A stretch of 64,000 nucleotides of DNA from Schistocephalus solidus (GCA_017591395.1 WEDG01002113.1:43565-107564); one strand, 5' to 3'. Counted from the first letter of the stretch, positions 9,822-21,259 are shown. The notes: generated by a model from the letters alone, not told the origin. Program-made: numbers and translations.

Positions 9822-10452
9822 CCGGCCACCTACAACGCCCACTCTCGGTAAAAATACCTACTTAGTTAACCTACATTTTTTTCCATTGATTTTTGAAGTC
9901 CTTTTAATGTCATGTCAATGTTATAGAAAGCCTGAATACCATGTCCCTCATCGTAATGGCTTTGCAGTAAATAAGTCTTTTTTAAATTTTCTACTCGAGG
10001 AAAGTGTACCTTTCAGGTTCAAAATATTTGTAAATATGAGATTGATGGACCACAAATTTTTTTTTCAAATAGCAACGTATCTGTGCGTCGAGCAATGCTC
10101 CCTTTGTTAAAATTTTAGGAGCCCTATATGACAACTTCGTAATATATTTGAGAAATGTATTACTTTCCTTGCATTAAAAGTAGGCAGTCAGTAGTATGTA
10201 GACCTTGCATGCGAGTGCAACGGAAGAACGTGCTCAAAATTACTCGAGAATTGAAAAATTAACTTTAAAATAACCCTTTCTTCAGGTAAAAAATCTAACG
10301 ACATAAGTTGCGACAAAATGGACACCCGAAAGAAAATTTATGTAATGGATTGCTGCAAAATATGTTTGTAATTATAGAGATCGAAAAATAATTAATTTTA
10401 TGCTACTTAAATAGTCCGTTTTTTACCGAGAGTGGGGTTTGTAGGCGGGCGG
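9822..10452. mobile_element. Terminal-inverted-repeat element (MITE-like), about 630 bp
   Basis: The left end (CCGGCCACCTACAACGCCC, then ACTCTCGGTAAAAA, 9822-9855) is the near-perfect reverse complement of the right end (TTTTTTACCGAGAGTGGGG, then TTTGTAGGCGGGCGG, 10418-10452). These inverted repeats are about 35 bp with a few mismatches. They enclose an AT-rich interior without a transposase. This is the structure of a non-autonomous DNA transposon. I could not define a clean target-site duplication, and the superfamily is unknown. Confidence 0.75.
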
Positions 10453-10562
10453 AAATAAGCGCCTTCCAAAGATAACATTTTGTTGTGAATGAAATATCCT
10501 AAGACTGTGTTGCGAGATAAGCACTATAAATCAACCAAGCTATCCATTCTATTCAAAACAAA

Positions 10563-10705
10563 TTGCCATCGACAGTTCAGCCATCGTTGCCGACAACGTA
10601 CACCGTGGGCCTCACAGCAGTGGCGGGCGCATGGACGGTGCAGTGGCTGGCCTGGCACACCACTCGTCTGCGTGTGCCACGGTGCAGCTGGTTAGTTGGT
10701 TAGTG
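10563..10705 (+). repeat. R repeat, partial copy
   Basis: Begins with GACAGTTCAGCCATCG, GTACACCGTGGGCCTCACAG and GCATGGACGGTGCAG, matching the first about 120 bases of R. It is then lost. It follows the TIR element by about 110 bp. Confidence 0.5.
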
Positions 10706-11217
10706 TGTTCAGCACATCACAGAAGAGAGTTAAGGGTGTCGTTGCAGTGCGAGTAGAAGCACCGATTCAGCACTTTGTGCGAATGCCAATTCAGCAAGAT
10801 AACTATGCTTTCCTTGGCACTTCACACATCCCTAGTGAAAAACCGGCCCTTCATAGTCATCGATGGGGATCATCAATGTCCTGAGAGCAGAGCGGTGGCT
10901 TGTGCGTAAACGGTATTATTGTGATGGATGCTGCCTTATTCTGCCTTTTTTTCCTCTACCCATATCCACCATGTTCCTGTAGCATGACAAACTTAAAAAG
11001 GCTGGAAATCGGTGGGCGTAAGCGTTGCAGTTAAAGTGACTAAATCCACGTCTACGCGGGCCACACCGCGGCCCGTTTGGTGCCCGATGACACAACTGCA
11101 AAGACACAGGCAAACAGTGGAGGGAAGATTGGAAGGAAGAAGAAAAGGATGAAGATGCTGATGCTGATGGCGAGATAGATTAAAAGGATGAACAATGGTG
11201 AAGGATCAAAAACTCAC

Positions 11218-11371
11218 CGGCTGCCACAGGTGCAAGAAAGAACACGAAAGCGGAGCAGAGACCAGCAAAGGTAATTGCAATTGCGACGTAGAAGGCGAGG
11301 CCGATGACGAAGGCGCCAGCGTGCGACATGCCGCCATCGTGGCCAGTGACAAGCCGCTCCCAGGAGTACCA
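11218..11371 (-). CDS. ClC-3/4/5-type chloride transporter/channel, internal exon (helix C)
   Basis: This 154 bp exon has acceptor TTTCTCTGATTAG|TGG and donor GCCG|GTGAGT. It starts in phase 0 with WYSWERLVTGHDGG, which continues the CDQ of the preceding exon just as vertebrate ClC-3 reads CPQWKTWAEL. A hydrophobic helix (AFVIGLAFYVAIAITFAG, LCSAFVFFLAPVAA) follows, equivalent to the ClC-3 helix before GSGIPE. It ends with one base of a glycine codon that is completed at 6278. The match to ClC-3/4/5 here is in pattern more than identity. Exon phase and position make the assignment firm. Confidence 0.88.
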
Positions 11372-11439
11372 CTAATCAGAGAAATACAACATGACACGCA
11401 AAAGAAACAGAGGGCTCGATTATCAACTGAATCGGGGTT

Positions 11440-11545
11440 CGGATCGCGGCTGTACAGCCCGTATAGCAGTGTCACTGGTCATTGACGGCAACTAAGTCAG
11501 AACTCGCCATTCCAGTGTCCCTATTCGTGTCGGTAAACACCTTTC
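11440..11545 (+). mobile_element. SINE body fragment
   Basis: A short segment (CATTGACGGCAACTAAGTCAG, seen in part, then CGCCATTCCAGTGTCCC and GTGTCGGTAAACACC) corresponds to the SINE body and end seen at 8,400-8,460. The tRNA-like head is absent. It lies just upstream, in gene orientation, of the exon at 11371. Confidence 0.45.
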
Positions 11546-13495
11546 AGTCGTGATGCCACTGCAGCTCCACGACACGAGGTGCACATCACCCTCGTGTAAC
11601 GCCCTCCCTCACCAGTTCAAGAGTTCTATATTTTTCAGAGTCTGTACGCTAACTTGCTATGACACGAGAATGTCTGACCTGGCTGGCCTCGAGTATGTCC
11701 CTTATGCTGCCTCCCTACGGACAATGCAGTGAACTCGACTCGATACAGTTTACTCTTAGGTAGCTTCGTTTTATCGACTATCCCCACTAGGCTGACATCA
11801 ACCTATTAGCGTCAAAATGCACAACCCTGTAAATCTCAGCCGCTCACATTAAGGAGGTCGCGAAATCAGCTGGTTTCTCCAACAGCTCTGCCAAAATCAA
11901 ACGGTTCTCGAAGCAGACGGTGCCCTTCGTGATGAGCAGCTGGCAGTAGCTAGTCATTCCAAATACTTTGCGGTCGCATGGCGATGACTTGCAGGCTTTC
12001 TAGAACGCTATCGATGTGTCCACAATGCTATCTCGATTATCCTGAAGATTCGCGTGAACCAGATTCCATTTTTATCCTTCCTTCTCCAGAGCAGTGCGCT
12101 TAAGGAATTGCATGCCAAAGAGGAGTACGAAACGAAGGTTTTTCGAGTCCCATTGCTGGAGAACGATCCACCCAGCAAAGTACACGGGCGTCGAATCCAA
12201 TGAGACAGCCTCCACTCCCTGAAAGGCCATCCCAAAGATTTACGAAGACCTGTTGAAGCACAGTGGCCGCCGCCCATTCCAGAAACTCCGAGAGTACTGT
12301 TGCTCTACATCCAACACTGACCCCTTTGAGACCGATGATTGCCGCCGGTGACAAAGTAATGGCCGCTTCTCTCGAAACGTAAAACAAGGTCAAAAGAGAG
12401 CACAAAAATAAAGGAAAACCGTGGGACGGCCGGTTGAGACGCGGTTGGCTCCTGGCACGGAACGGGTGGATTCGATCGTGATGAAAGCCATCCCAAATTC
12501 ACGCGGTAAATACCAACGGCATTAGCAGTCAGTCAGGTCAAAGGCTAAGTGGGTAATCAGTCTAGAAGTATTTGTGAGATTTGCTGTTGCAACTAGCAAC
12601 AAGGCTCAACAATCACGTTAAAGGATATTGATCCTACGTAACTATTTATCGCACTTACGGCACAGGCACTGGCTAAAAGCCCAAGTTCACACAATACTTT
12701 TCTCGGAAAGTAAACAAAGCAACATATTCGTCCTGCTGCTAATTTGACGTCACTTTTGAGCCCCCTCCCTCGGGTTGCGGGTCTGAACCTCAGGGGCTAA
12801 AAAATCTGGGGTTGAATACAGTTGGCTGATGATATCGAATACGCTAGAAACGACCATTATAGTCTCTCGTCTTTGTGGGTAATGGTTATTACAACTAGCC
12901 CTTTGCTGCCACCAATCAGAGCGCAGGCTCGGTTAACGACTAGGAGCAGAAACTGACGGCGCAATAAATAGTCCGAAAACTATTTGGGACTTGGAAATTG
13001 AAGATGATTTGATCACCGAGGATAAGAATCGATTAGGGCTGAGCATCCGGACAGTCTTTGGAGTCTATCAAAGCAGCAGTTAACGCAACGGTTCAAATTA
13101 TGGGCTAGTCAATCCCGCCTGGCTTCTGCCACTGAGCAGGGTTGCCAATACTTATGTGATTGGATTAAGTTCTTTAGCTTGACTGTTGGTGATTGCAATA
13201 TACTTAATTGGCCCTCCAATACGCCCCTGTTGTAACGCAACACATGTCATTTCGAATGTTCCGTTTGTTTCTGGTGAGATCACTGGCCTATGGTACCTTT
13301 TCCTTCTGAACCGATGACATTGCTTGCTCATTTTAGTCGCCCAAATGCAGGGAGAGAACCTCATCTTTAATTTTGGTGACTGGTCGGTAATAGCACGAGC
13401 TGCCGGCACGAATGCACACGGGATGTAGAAAGCAAATCTTACATCGGACTCATTCCAGCCTATCAAGCGTTGTGCAATCTGAATCGCATCGTAAT
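11546..13495. other. ClC intron, largely unrecognised
   Basis: A decayed SINE-like body is visible near 12,780-12,900 (CAGTTGGCTGATGATATCG, then TTTGTGGGTAATGG). A minus-strand open frame around 12,405-12,008 has no recognisable domain and is probably chance. Otherwise no gene or repeat was recognised. Confidence 0.4.
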
Positions 13496-13496
13496 T

Positions 13497-13885
13497 GGCG
13501 ACTGTTCATCATCAGTTCGACCGTGGAGAACGACCAGGTCCACCGTGTGCCCCACAATATAGCGGGTAAATTTATGGTGACGGCCGACTTACGCAGCATC
13601 CACCGCACTCTCTTCCTCTCATACCTCACTCACCTGGGCTCAGTAGTAGGACAGATTCAAAACGACTGGAGGTGGAATAGGGCGAACTGGCGGATAAACA
13701 GCCCGTCTACGCGTGCCACAAACGAAACGGTTCACGCACAATTAATCAGGGTTCAACAGAACGACAGAGGTGGCTTGGATTTCATCCATGTGGGAGAGGA
13801 TCCCATGCAGCCTGACTCTCCACCCTGAGTGGACCGAGTTGGTGACTGCACAGGAGACCAAAGCAGCCCTGCGAGTGACAAAAGA
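13497..13885 (+). repeat. R repeat copy, moderately diverged
   Basis: It shows the R order: CAGTTCGACCGTGGAGAACG, CAGGTCCACCGTGTGCCCC, CACTCTCTTCCTCTC, CACCTGGGCTCAGTAG, GACTGGAGGTGG, GTCTACGCGTGCCAC and CATGCAGCCTGACTCTCC. It ends with CTGCGAGTGACAAAAG, shared with the copy at 1,165-1,540. It is intronic in the ClC gene. Confidence 0.65.
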
Positions 13886-14547
13886 CGGTTTTGGTTGGTA
13901 CTGCACTGTGTAAACGAACACGCTGACTTCTGTACATTCTCAACGCTGGGTGCGCACAAAGACCCGAAGGCTTAGGGCGTTAAATTGTTATTCCCAGCGA
14001 CTGACGCTACTTTCCGAACGACGAACGGCGGTTTCTGGATGCGGACGCAAATTCTCGTCAACGCGAATCTGCCCACCAAATGACGCAAATTCTTTTTCGA
14101 CCGATGCTGCAGGCGACTCACAAGCGGTAAGACTTAATTTACTGCCTCACGAAGCGGAAGACTCAGCTAAGTAAAACGGCGGCTTAGGCGTTCCACCCGG
14201 CAAAATCCTCTTCATTTCGACGCCTAGTTGTGAAGAGCACTTTCTTCCTTATTCGTGAAGGCGAGGGTGCTATAATCTCGCTTTTTGATCGGGTTTCCAG
14301 GTCATTTCTACAGTATATTTTTAAATCCCATCACCTACGTTGTAGTATCCCCCAAAAAAACATGAATTCTGGTCATTATGACCCCAACTGTCAGTCAAAG
14401 CAACGAGATACAAGATGTGAGAGGTTGGCAAAGGACGTTGTAACTGTCTGGTCGCTAAAGAACCGGTTAAAACAGCAAATAAAAATCTGACATATCAGGT
14501 GGGGGGCCGGTAGATGCCCCTCACCAGATGCGGCAATTCATACTCAC

Positions 14548-15048
14548 CTGATCACAGGAGTAGTAGCCATAGGCAGTCATCGAACCACTACCTATAATAT
14601 CTGATGGTCTGATCTCCGGCGCCTTGGTCACTGGTGCTGCCGTTGAGAGAGCAGCCGTGGTGGCATGCACAAGGGTAGACGTCAAGTTTCCTAGCGTAGT
14701 GTTTGCCATGGTGATCAGAGAGGGTGCCATTGTGGTAGTAGTAGTGGTTGTTATTGTTGTGGTGGTGGTGGTGGTGGTGGTGGTACTTCCGGTGGCACCG
14801 GGCGACAGCTGAACAGGCGTGGGGGCGCGGAAAAGGGGAGAAGTGACAGTCATGTTGTAGGACCAGCAGCACTGTTCCCGATTGAACCACAGTTGTTCCA
14901 GGCAGATGCCCTCCTTCAGGTCGGAAAGCCAACTGACGCCAATGTCCATGACTGCGGCCAGGAGGCCCACCAGGGCGCCAATCAGACCCACGCACAGCCA
15001 ACCCGAGCTGGAGTCCCAGAGGAGTTGAAGGCCGCCGATGCACGAATA
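14548..15048 (-). CDS. ClC-3/4/5-type chloride transporter/channel, internal exon (helix B and long luminal loop)
   Basis: This 501 bp exon (167 codons, phase 0 at both ends) has acceptor CTCTCCCCCTACCAG|TAT and donor CAG|GTGAGTA. Residues 16-43 are a hydrophobic helix (GWLCVGLIGALVGLLAAVMD). They run into WLSDLKEGICLEQLWFN and REQCCW, closely matching ClC-3 DWMTDLKEGICLSALWYN and HEQCCW. Vertebrate proteins need only about 12 residues from CCW to the next cysteine. Here about 100 intervene, with ten and seven consecutive threonines around one isoleucine (residues 89-106), many Ser/Thr/Pro/Ala and three N-glycosylation sequons (N65, N116, N121). The loop closes with YYSCDQ at the exon end. 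The threonine run is encoded by an imperfect ACC/ACA/ACT microsatellite. Confidence 0.95.
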
Positions 15049-15169
15049 CTGGTAGGGGGAGAGGAAAATGGTGGTAAGTAATATGATAGGGCAAAAGAAG
15101 GCATAATGAGCGAAATTTGAGAAGAAAACTAATGTGGAAATTTCTCCGCGTAGTACGTAGGAGGCCTTA

Positions 15170-16205
15170 GGTGGGATCTACAGTAGATTACCTAACTCAG
15201 TAAATGTCATCCTCGAAGTTTAAGATTATAGTATGACACACATTTTAAGTTGTTAGTTGTGTTTTTCGTGACTTTTTTTGTGACTTGTTATGCCAAAAAA
15301 ACCATTAAGAAACTTGTATGAGCGTATTTTGTTTAACCACACCGATAACTGGGGTTGGAAAAAGCATATATACGAAAAGGCGCCACATGCCGTCATTTTT
15401 CTCTGTCACGCCGTACGCGAAAGTTGTCCAGACAATATCTATCTGCAGTTGACTACTAATAAATACGGAAAATTGAAACGGAAAGGGCAGAAGATTGACA
15501 TTTCTTCGCAACCTCTTAGTATACAGTAGATTACCTAAATCATGAAATTTCAATATCAGAATTTGAGGTTGAAGCAGGGCAGGCATTTTAAGGTGTTAGT
15601 TCTGTTTGTTGTATAAAATTGATGAACAAAAAGCTGTTTAATAATAAAGAGATCACTTCAGATCAGTTTATTAATGGAAAAACGGGGCTAAATGGGGCAA
15701 AATACTAAATTTCTTGCTATCAAGGAATTTTTCTAAGTTATTACACGCTAAAGGTCAAAAAATTTTGCTTTTATGCGCAGTATTATGAATGAACATTAAG
15801 ATAAGACGGAAAAAATTGGAATATATCCTTTCGAAGAACGGAAACTTTGTTTTGTTTTCACGAAAATCAGGTCAATGCAAGTTTGAGAGCGTACATTGTT
15901 TTCGATAAAATGATGACATATTTAGTTTAAAAAATCAAGTTTTGAAAAGTTATGACGTTTTGTACCAAAAAACGCTGTAGTAAACTTTTGTGAATGTACT
16001 TTGTTTTACCACACCGATAGTTAGGACCTTAAACGCGCATATATACGAGACGCGATGATACACCGCGACTTTTCGCAGTCAAGACGCACGCGAAGCCTGA
16101 AAATACAATTTTGGTCTGTAGTTGACTATAAATTAATAAGGAAACTTGAAACGGAAGGGACAGAAAATTCACATTTTATCGTAAAATCTGAGTGTATATT
16201 CGGTC
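15170..16205 (+). repeat. AT-rich direct repeats (three related segments)
   Basis: A block TACAGTAGATTACCTAA followed within about 60 bases by ACATTTTAAG...GTTAGTT occurs at about 15,180 and 15,525. The segment at 15,300-15,525 (CCACACCGATAACTGG, CATATATACGAAAAG, GCAGTTGACTACTAATAAAT, AATTGAAACGG) recurs at 15,985-16,195 with about 70% similarity by eye. Short frames over it are not conserved. The family is unknown. Confidence 0.65.
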
Positions 16206-16249
16206 ACTCTCTTGTGTGTTTAAAAGCTTAGAACTAGACAGAGAAGTAA

Positions 16250-18545
16250 GTCAAGATATCGAAAAATGCTCCAATAGAAAGTGAAAAGAGTGTTCTTTAA
16301 TTTTAACAAGAAATTCATTCCATACTTTTCAGTCAAGTCGAAAATTTGGTCACATGGTCCAAGTTTTTTCTTGACTGCCCTTTGAAAAAAACATTAATTA
16401 CGCAGGCATTCGACAGTAAAACATCTTACTAAACCACTTTTTAAAAAGGTAACTTATTATAGGAAATTTTTTAACTAAGTATAGGCATATATTTTCCCAG
16501 CTTTTGTTGTGGACGTTCATTTTTCATGACAGTGAGTTTTTATGTTTGTGTGAGTCTATAAATATGACCCTGACGGCCGTCTGCATTAGAAAGAATGCCC
16601 AAAAAGTCACTGCTTCGGTAAATGCTTTTAAGAAATATGTTATTTTGAGGGTTTTACCAAACACATCGAACGGAATGTACATTTATGGGCAGTTGCTTGA
16701 ATACACTGAAAATTGTCAAGAATTCACCTCATTTTCAAAGACTATCTGCCACTCATCGTAATAGAAAACCCAAAATATTTATAGAGAAATTTAACAATAG
16801 AATAGTCGTGTTTATACACACCAAACGGTACGTTTAAGATTGCACCTGACGATTCTATTTAACATATTGGTCAACGACCGACCTGTGAACATGTAAGCTT
16901 ATGAAATAATATATTCCTGCGACGTCCCTATCGGCGCAATCAAGCGAAAATCTGTTTGCCTTGGTTAAACGCATCTAAGAAAATGTACAAACAGAAGAAA
17001 AACTACCAAGTCTTGTGAAACGGGGTTGGAATACACACTTTCCTGTTAAGCTGCTTGATGACGGCCATACTTTACGTTGCGCTTAATCTAGAGGAATATA
17101 TATGTGTAAAACTCTGAAAAAGACTATTTTCAAAAGTAATTTGGCTTTTTCTGCTTTATTCACTCGTTGAATTGTATGGAAAGGCTTCCTATACATTTAT
17201 AACTTCAATTTACTCAACTAGGTCAATTTTTCACATTTTCGTAATCCGTACCTATTCTTAAAAAAATGGCATTTCTAGACAAAGTAATGTTAATTTGTAA
17301 ACCACAAAAAGCCATATATTTCCTAACGATCGGTTCTTAATTGATGTAAAACTTTGGTGGACGCAGTGTGCACTGATTCTGCGAAACGGGCCGTGAATAA
17401 TCAAATCTGATGGATTTCTTGAGTTAGGACACCTACTGTATATTCGACCAGTCGGTTGTGCATTCGCAATCTTACAACTGGACCGAACAGTAAGTAAGTA
17501 TAGCGAAAAACGCACCAATAGAAAAAAAGGTGATTTCTTTCATTTTAAGCAGATATTGTATCCATTATTTTCAGCAAAGTCGAAAATACCGGTCAATTAA
17601 CCCCCAAGTTTTCTTGACTTGATCTTGGAAAAGGCTGAGCACACAGACATTCAAGTCTACAAATGCGACCCATACGGCCAATTGCATTAAAAAGACTGTC
17701 TCAGAACTCCATATTTCGGTAAATGTCTTAAATATGTATCTTATTTTGAAGGTTTTGATAAGCACATACAAGATAATCTACATTTATGGGCAAGAGAGCG
17801 AAAACACAGGAAAATGTAAAGTATTTACCACCATTTCAAGGAGGAGTTGAAACTCATCGCAATCCAACACCCGAAATACATACGAAGAACTTTAACAAAA
17901 TAAAAGTACTCTTAATGTGCATAAAATGGTACGTTTGCGATTTCACCTAACAATTCCATTTAAAATTTATTAGTCACTGACCGGCCTTCTAGCTTGCCAG
18001 CTTATGAAATATTTTATCCCTGTGACGTCCTTGCCGGAAAAATCAAGCGAAAATATGTTTGCCTTAGTCATACGCATCTTAAAAAGTGTATAAACGGAAG
18101 AAGAAACCGGCAATTATCGTGAAACCGTGTTGGAATACATACTCGAAATTTAGGTTGTTTGGTAACGGCCATATTTTCCATTGCCCTTAATCTGGAAGAC
18201 TACCGTCACGGAATATACACTAAAGGATTATTTTCAAAAGTAATTTTACTTGTGGTGTTTTATTTACTCATATTTTTTACAAGGACAAACATTAAAAACT
18301 TCAGGTTAATAAGCTAATTCGATTTTCACGTTTTCGGAATTTGCCTTTTTTCTAAAAAAATTGTATTTTTAAACAACGCAATAGAAATGTTTAAACCAAA
18401 ATATGCCTTCTCTTTAAGAACGGTCGCTTATTTACTCCTGTAAAACTTTGGGGGACGCAGTGTGGGTTGATTTCGCATAACGTGCCCTATCGCATGAAAT
18501 AAATGAGATTTCATGAGATAGGACACGTACAGGAGCTGACGATTG
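16250..18545 (+). repeat. Tandem duplication of a ~1.1-1.2 kb AT-rich unit
   Basis: Unit 1 (about 16,250-17,480) and unit 2 (about 17,490-18,545) share the same ordered landmarks: CCAATAGAAA, GTCGAAAAT, GACGGCC/TACGGCC...GCATTA, TACATTTATGGGCA, AGCTTATGAAAT, TGCGACGTCC/TGTGACGTCC, AATCAAGCGAAAAT, GGAATACA, TAAAACTTTGG and GGACGCAGTGTG. Spacing between equivalents is 1.09-1.24 kb, so indels have accumulated. It lies entirely within the ClC intron. No coding frame is conserved between the units, so this may be a decayed satellite or transposon pair. Confidence 0.7.
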
Positions 18546-19025
18546 CGCGAACTGTCGAAAGTCAGTAATAAATTCGGTGAATTTAGTTAATTATTTAGCT
18601 AAGTTACAGCCGAGACACAATGAGTGAACGTCGGCAGGAGTGAGGGAGGGGCGATGTTTAGGGTGTCTTATTTAGCGGCCATACTAACACACCCAGCCCC
18701 CAAGCACGGCTTTCTTGTCCAGCAAGGGGTGGGTTTGTGAGACCAGTCCCTGCATAAGATGAGTACTTGCCTCACCAACTTAATTTCCGGAAAACGAAAT
18801 GATGAACGGTTTGGCTAGTGACATTGTGATACTGTTTAACTCCATAACATGTGAACTGGCTATTATAACTGTGTGCATGACGGTGGAGGTAGTGATAAAT
18901 GCGGTTAGCGACGAAAAATCAGCTTTCTCCTTGGGTCGTTTGAAAACGGGAAAACCCTTGTATAGTTAAATGGGGGGAGAGATAGAGAGAAAAAAAAGAG
19001 AGCAGTAGATAAAACGGGTACTTAC
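18546..19025. other. ClC intron, nothing recognised
   Basis: This holds ordinary intronic sequence with a short GA-rich run near 18,970-19,000. No repeat shared with the rest of the window was found. Confidence 0.45.
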
Positions 19026-19168
19026 CTCGGCCTTTTGCTGTAGAATTCGCTTCCTATTGCTGTCTGCTGAGAGATCCTTCACCCAGTCGATGGTGTCGTA
19101 TTCATCGTACGTTTCAACTACACCGGAAGGTGACACAGACACGTGGTCACGATTTGATTTACTCGAGT
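19026..19168 (-). CDS. ClC-3/4/5-type chloride transporter/channel, N-terminal cytoplasmic exon
   Basis: This 143 bp exon has acceptor CCCATTTTATTCCCTAG|AC and donor GAG|GTAAGT. Its first two bases complete a codon, and 47 codons follow, ending ILQQKAE in phase 0. The middle reads VVETYDEYDTIDWVKD, which matches the ClC-3 N-terminal signature GTYDDFHTIDWVRE. A basic stretch NRKRILQQK stands where ClC-3 has RHRRINSKKK. This segment is cytoplasmic and directly precedes helix B in the next exon at 15048. It is too short to stand out as an open frame but is unambiguous by sequence, splice sites and phase. The preceding exon must end with one base of a codon. Confidence 0.93.
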
Positions 19169-21160
19169 CTAGGGAATAAAATGGGGAAGATAAGAGGCAA
19201 GAGAGAGAAAGAAAGATTATGACGTCAGTGGTTATAAAAACTACGGAGAGGGGAGGAAAAAGTCAACGCGAAAATCCTTTCCATAGGTGAAAGCGGACAG
19301 GTTGGGACAATCTAGAGATTTTTAAGACTGTTGATCGTGCGGATGACACCTCGTAGGCTCCTGTTCTTTTGCACGCAAGGAAAATGAATATAAGTGGCGG
19401 TGCTCTCAAAAAATGCGGATAAGACTAATATAAAGCATACATGAGCAACCGAGCGCGAGTCAGTGCGCCAGACGCAAAACCGCTGATTATTCGTGCCTTT
19501 GCTTCCTTTGTGTTCTATTTTACGATCTCCGGGGGCAAAAAACGGACCCAGTAGCATTGCATGGCATTCGTTAAAACAGAAACGAACTTGGTTACCTACT
19601 GTATGAAATCTGTGATAAAGAGGGAGTATCAAAAATTAATTTTAAATGTCAGATGTACACCGCCACAGACAGGGCTCGAGCGCGGAAAGGTCAAACAAGT
19701 AAAGAATTAAGCCAGATATGGAATAGGTCAGGTTTATAAAGGGTGGGTGGTGCTGCTTCCTTCGATCACTAGGGTTTGAGTAATGTCAGTCTATAATATT
19801 TACCCTTTTTTCCTCCTGAATCCGTATCGTCTATAAAAAAAAATTGAAGACATGGCTGTACAGCGCCTGTTATGTCAGAAGGATCACGTGACTACCGCTC
19901 TATTTGTTGTAAGTCGTGTGTGTGGAACGTATCTGCAGTCTACGTACCAAAATAATAAGCGAACGTTATCTACAGTTTGGCCTCGGGTGAAAATTACAAA
20001 ATAACAACTTTTACAGACAGCATTCACGAGTGCTTTTGGTACCAGTTGCACTAGAAGCATGCTATTTTTACGAATGAAAATTCGATAATGGCTTATTGGT
20101 AGTAAGAACTTGCTATCAAGGCTTCTAATTGCAACAGATATTATCTGTATCGGTGTAGTTAACTATGTGGTCCAGTCGGAGCGAGTACCGGCAGCGGCCA
20201 TCTATCTTGTTTTTCACCCTAACACTGAGGACTGTTTGATGCAACAGCAACAGAACCGCGGCGACTGGGGCCGTGTCGAAAGCTGCACCTCTTCACTCGA
20301 TGTCCGGATCTAAATCGCACAAGGACATGTCTCGGGAACTGTCAGACCTTCTGGGTAGATCCTAATGGTTTATTCCTCCGTTATCATGGATGGGCTAGCA
20401 GGGTCTCCTTGCTCATCACGATAGCAGCTACTTCTAGCTGGGGAGAAACAGATATTCGCTGGTGCAATGTGTTGTGAAAAATTAAAGGCTTAAAAACCTA
20501 ACTACTTGAAGGTGCATGCTTCGAATCCCGATAGAAAGAAAAGGCAGTAATGATAGACATGGTAGTGGTGGGAGGCTATGCTGACCCCAGCCGTGATTGA
20601 ATGCTAGACTGCAGGTAAGTGTGGGTCACTTTATTTCTAAATGGCACCCCTACAATGGGCCACGCAGTAGATTTGGTTGACAAAAGCGAATATCAGATCA
20701 GGAAAAGGCATGCGTTACCCGGGTTGTGCACGCATAACAAATGCCACCATGTGGGTAGTGGCAAGCTTAAAGGCAGGCTCACTCTACGACTAATCCCGGC
20801 ATTCGATTTTCCACCGGCTCGGACAGTGAACTGGTTCATAGCAGGGGGAGAGAGCTTGAGGTCGACTCTGGGGTTAAGATATCCGGAGGCGTGTTCAACA
20901 GAACTATAATGACGCAAACCTATGATCTACTTAATTCTTTCTGTTTTCCAATTAGGAGAATCGGTGGAACGAAAGCGCAGTGATTAAAAGAAGGAAAGAT
21001 TTTGAGGTGTACTGAAAAGATTCTACCATTTTGATTGTTAGGGTTTATAAATTCACTTTTGTAAAATGTGTACTTCATTGCTAGTTTACTTAAATGGCAG
21101 AAAAAGGAGAAAACAGTAGCTTGAAATAAAATACGACAAAACGAATATAGTTTCACGTAC
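19169..21160. other. ClC intron with SINE and R remnants
   Basis: A box B-like GCTTCGAATCCCG near 20,520 suggests a decayed SINE. At about 20,640-20,770 a stretch (GGGCCACGCAGTAGATTTGG, GGCATGCGTTACCCGGGTTG, AACAAATGCCACCATG) matches part of the repeat at 27,765-27,880. No exon in the ClC frame was recognised, though a short one could be missed. Confidence 0.45.
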
Positions 21161-21197
21161 CCGTCGAGTTATGATGTTGAACTGGAGTCAACGACAT
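21161..21197 (-). CDS. Candidate first coding exon of the ClC gene
   Basis: On the minus strand the ATG at 21197-21195 opens MSLTPVQHHNST plus one base, then a consensus donor G|GTACGT at 21160. The single leftover base fits the exon at 19168, which needs one base to complete its first codon (giving aspartate). So phase, donor and proximity (2.0 kb) agree. Against it, the peptide has no family signature and the frame stays open upstream of this ATG. An upstream ATG at 21255 in another frame has a better context and reads MASDEEMLD before a stop at 21171-21169. The true start may therefore differ. Confidence 0.35.
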
Positions 21198-21259
21198 GTA
21201 CTGAGTCTTGTCCGGCGGAAAGTTTAACGTCCAACATCTCCTCGTCACTTGCCATCTTG

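Noticed and set aside
9679..10110. 143-codon plus-strand frame
   Set aside because: It straddles the left end of the TIR element and runs through AT-rich interior; no recognisable domain.
12008..12405. Two overlapping minus-strand frames of about 90-100 codons inside a ClC intron
   Set aside because: Considered as an extra ClC exon because they are on the gene's strand. They contain no ClC motif, and the flanking exons already join in phase without them.
14588..15094. 168-residue minus-strand frame overlapping the ClC exon, rich in His
   Set aside because: It is the shadow of the ACN repeat and exon 15048-14548 in another frame. The ClC frame has the family match and splice sites.
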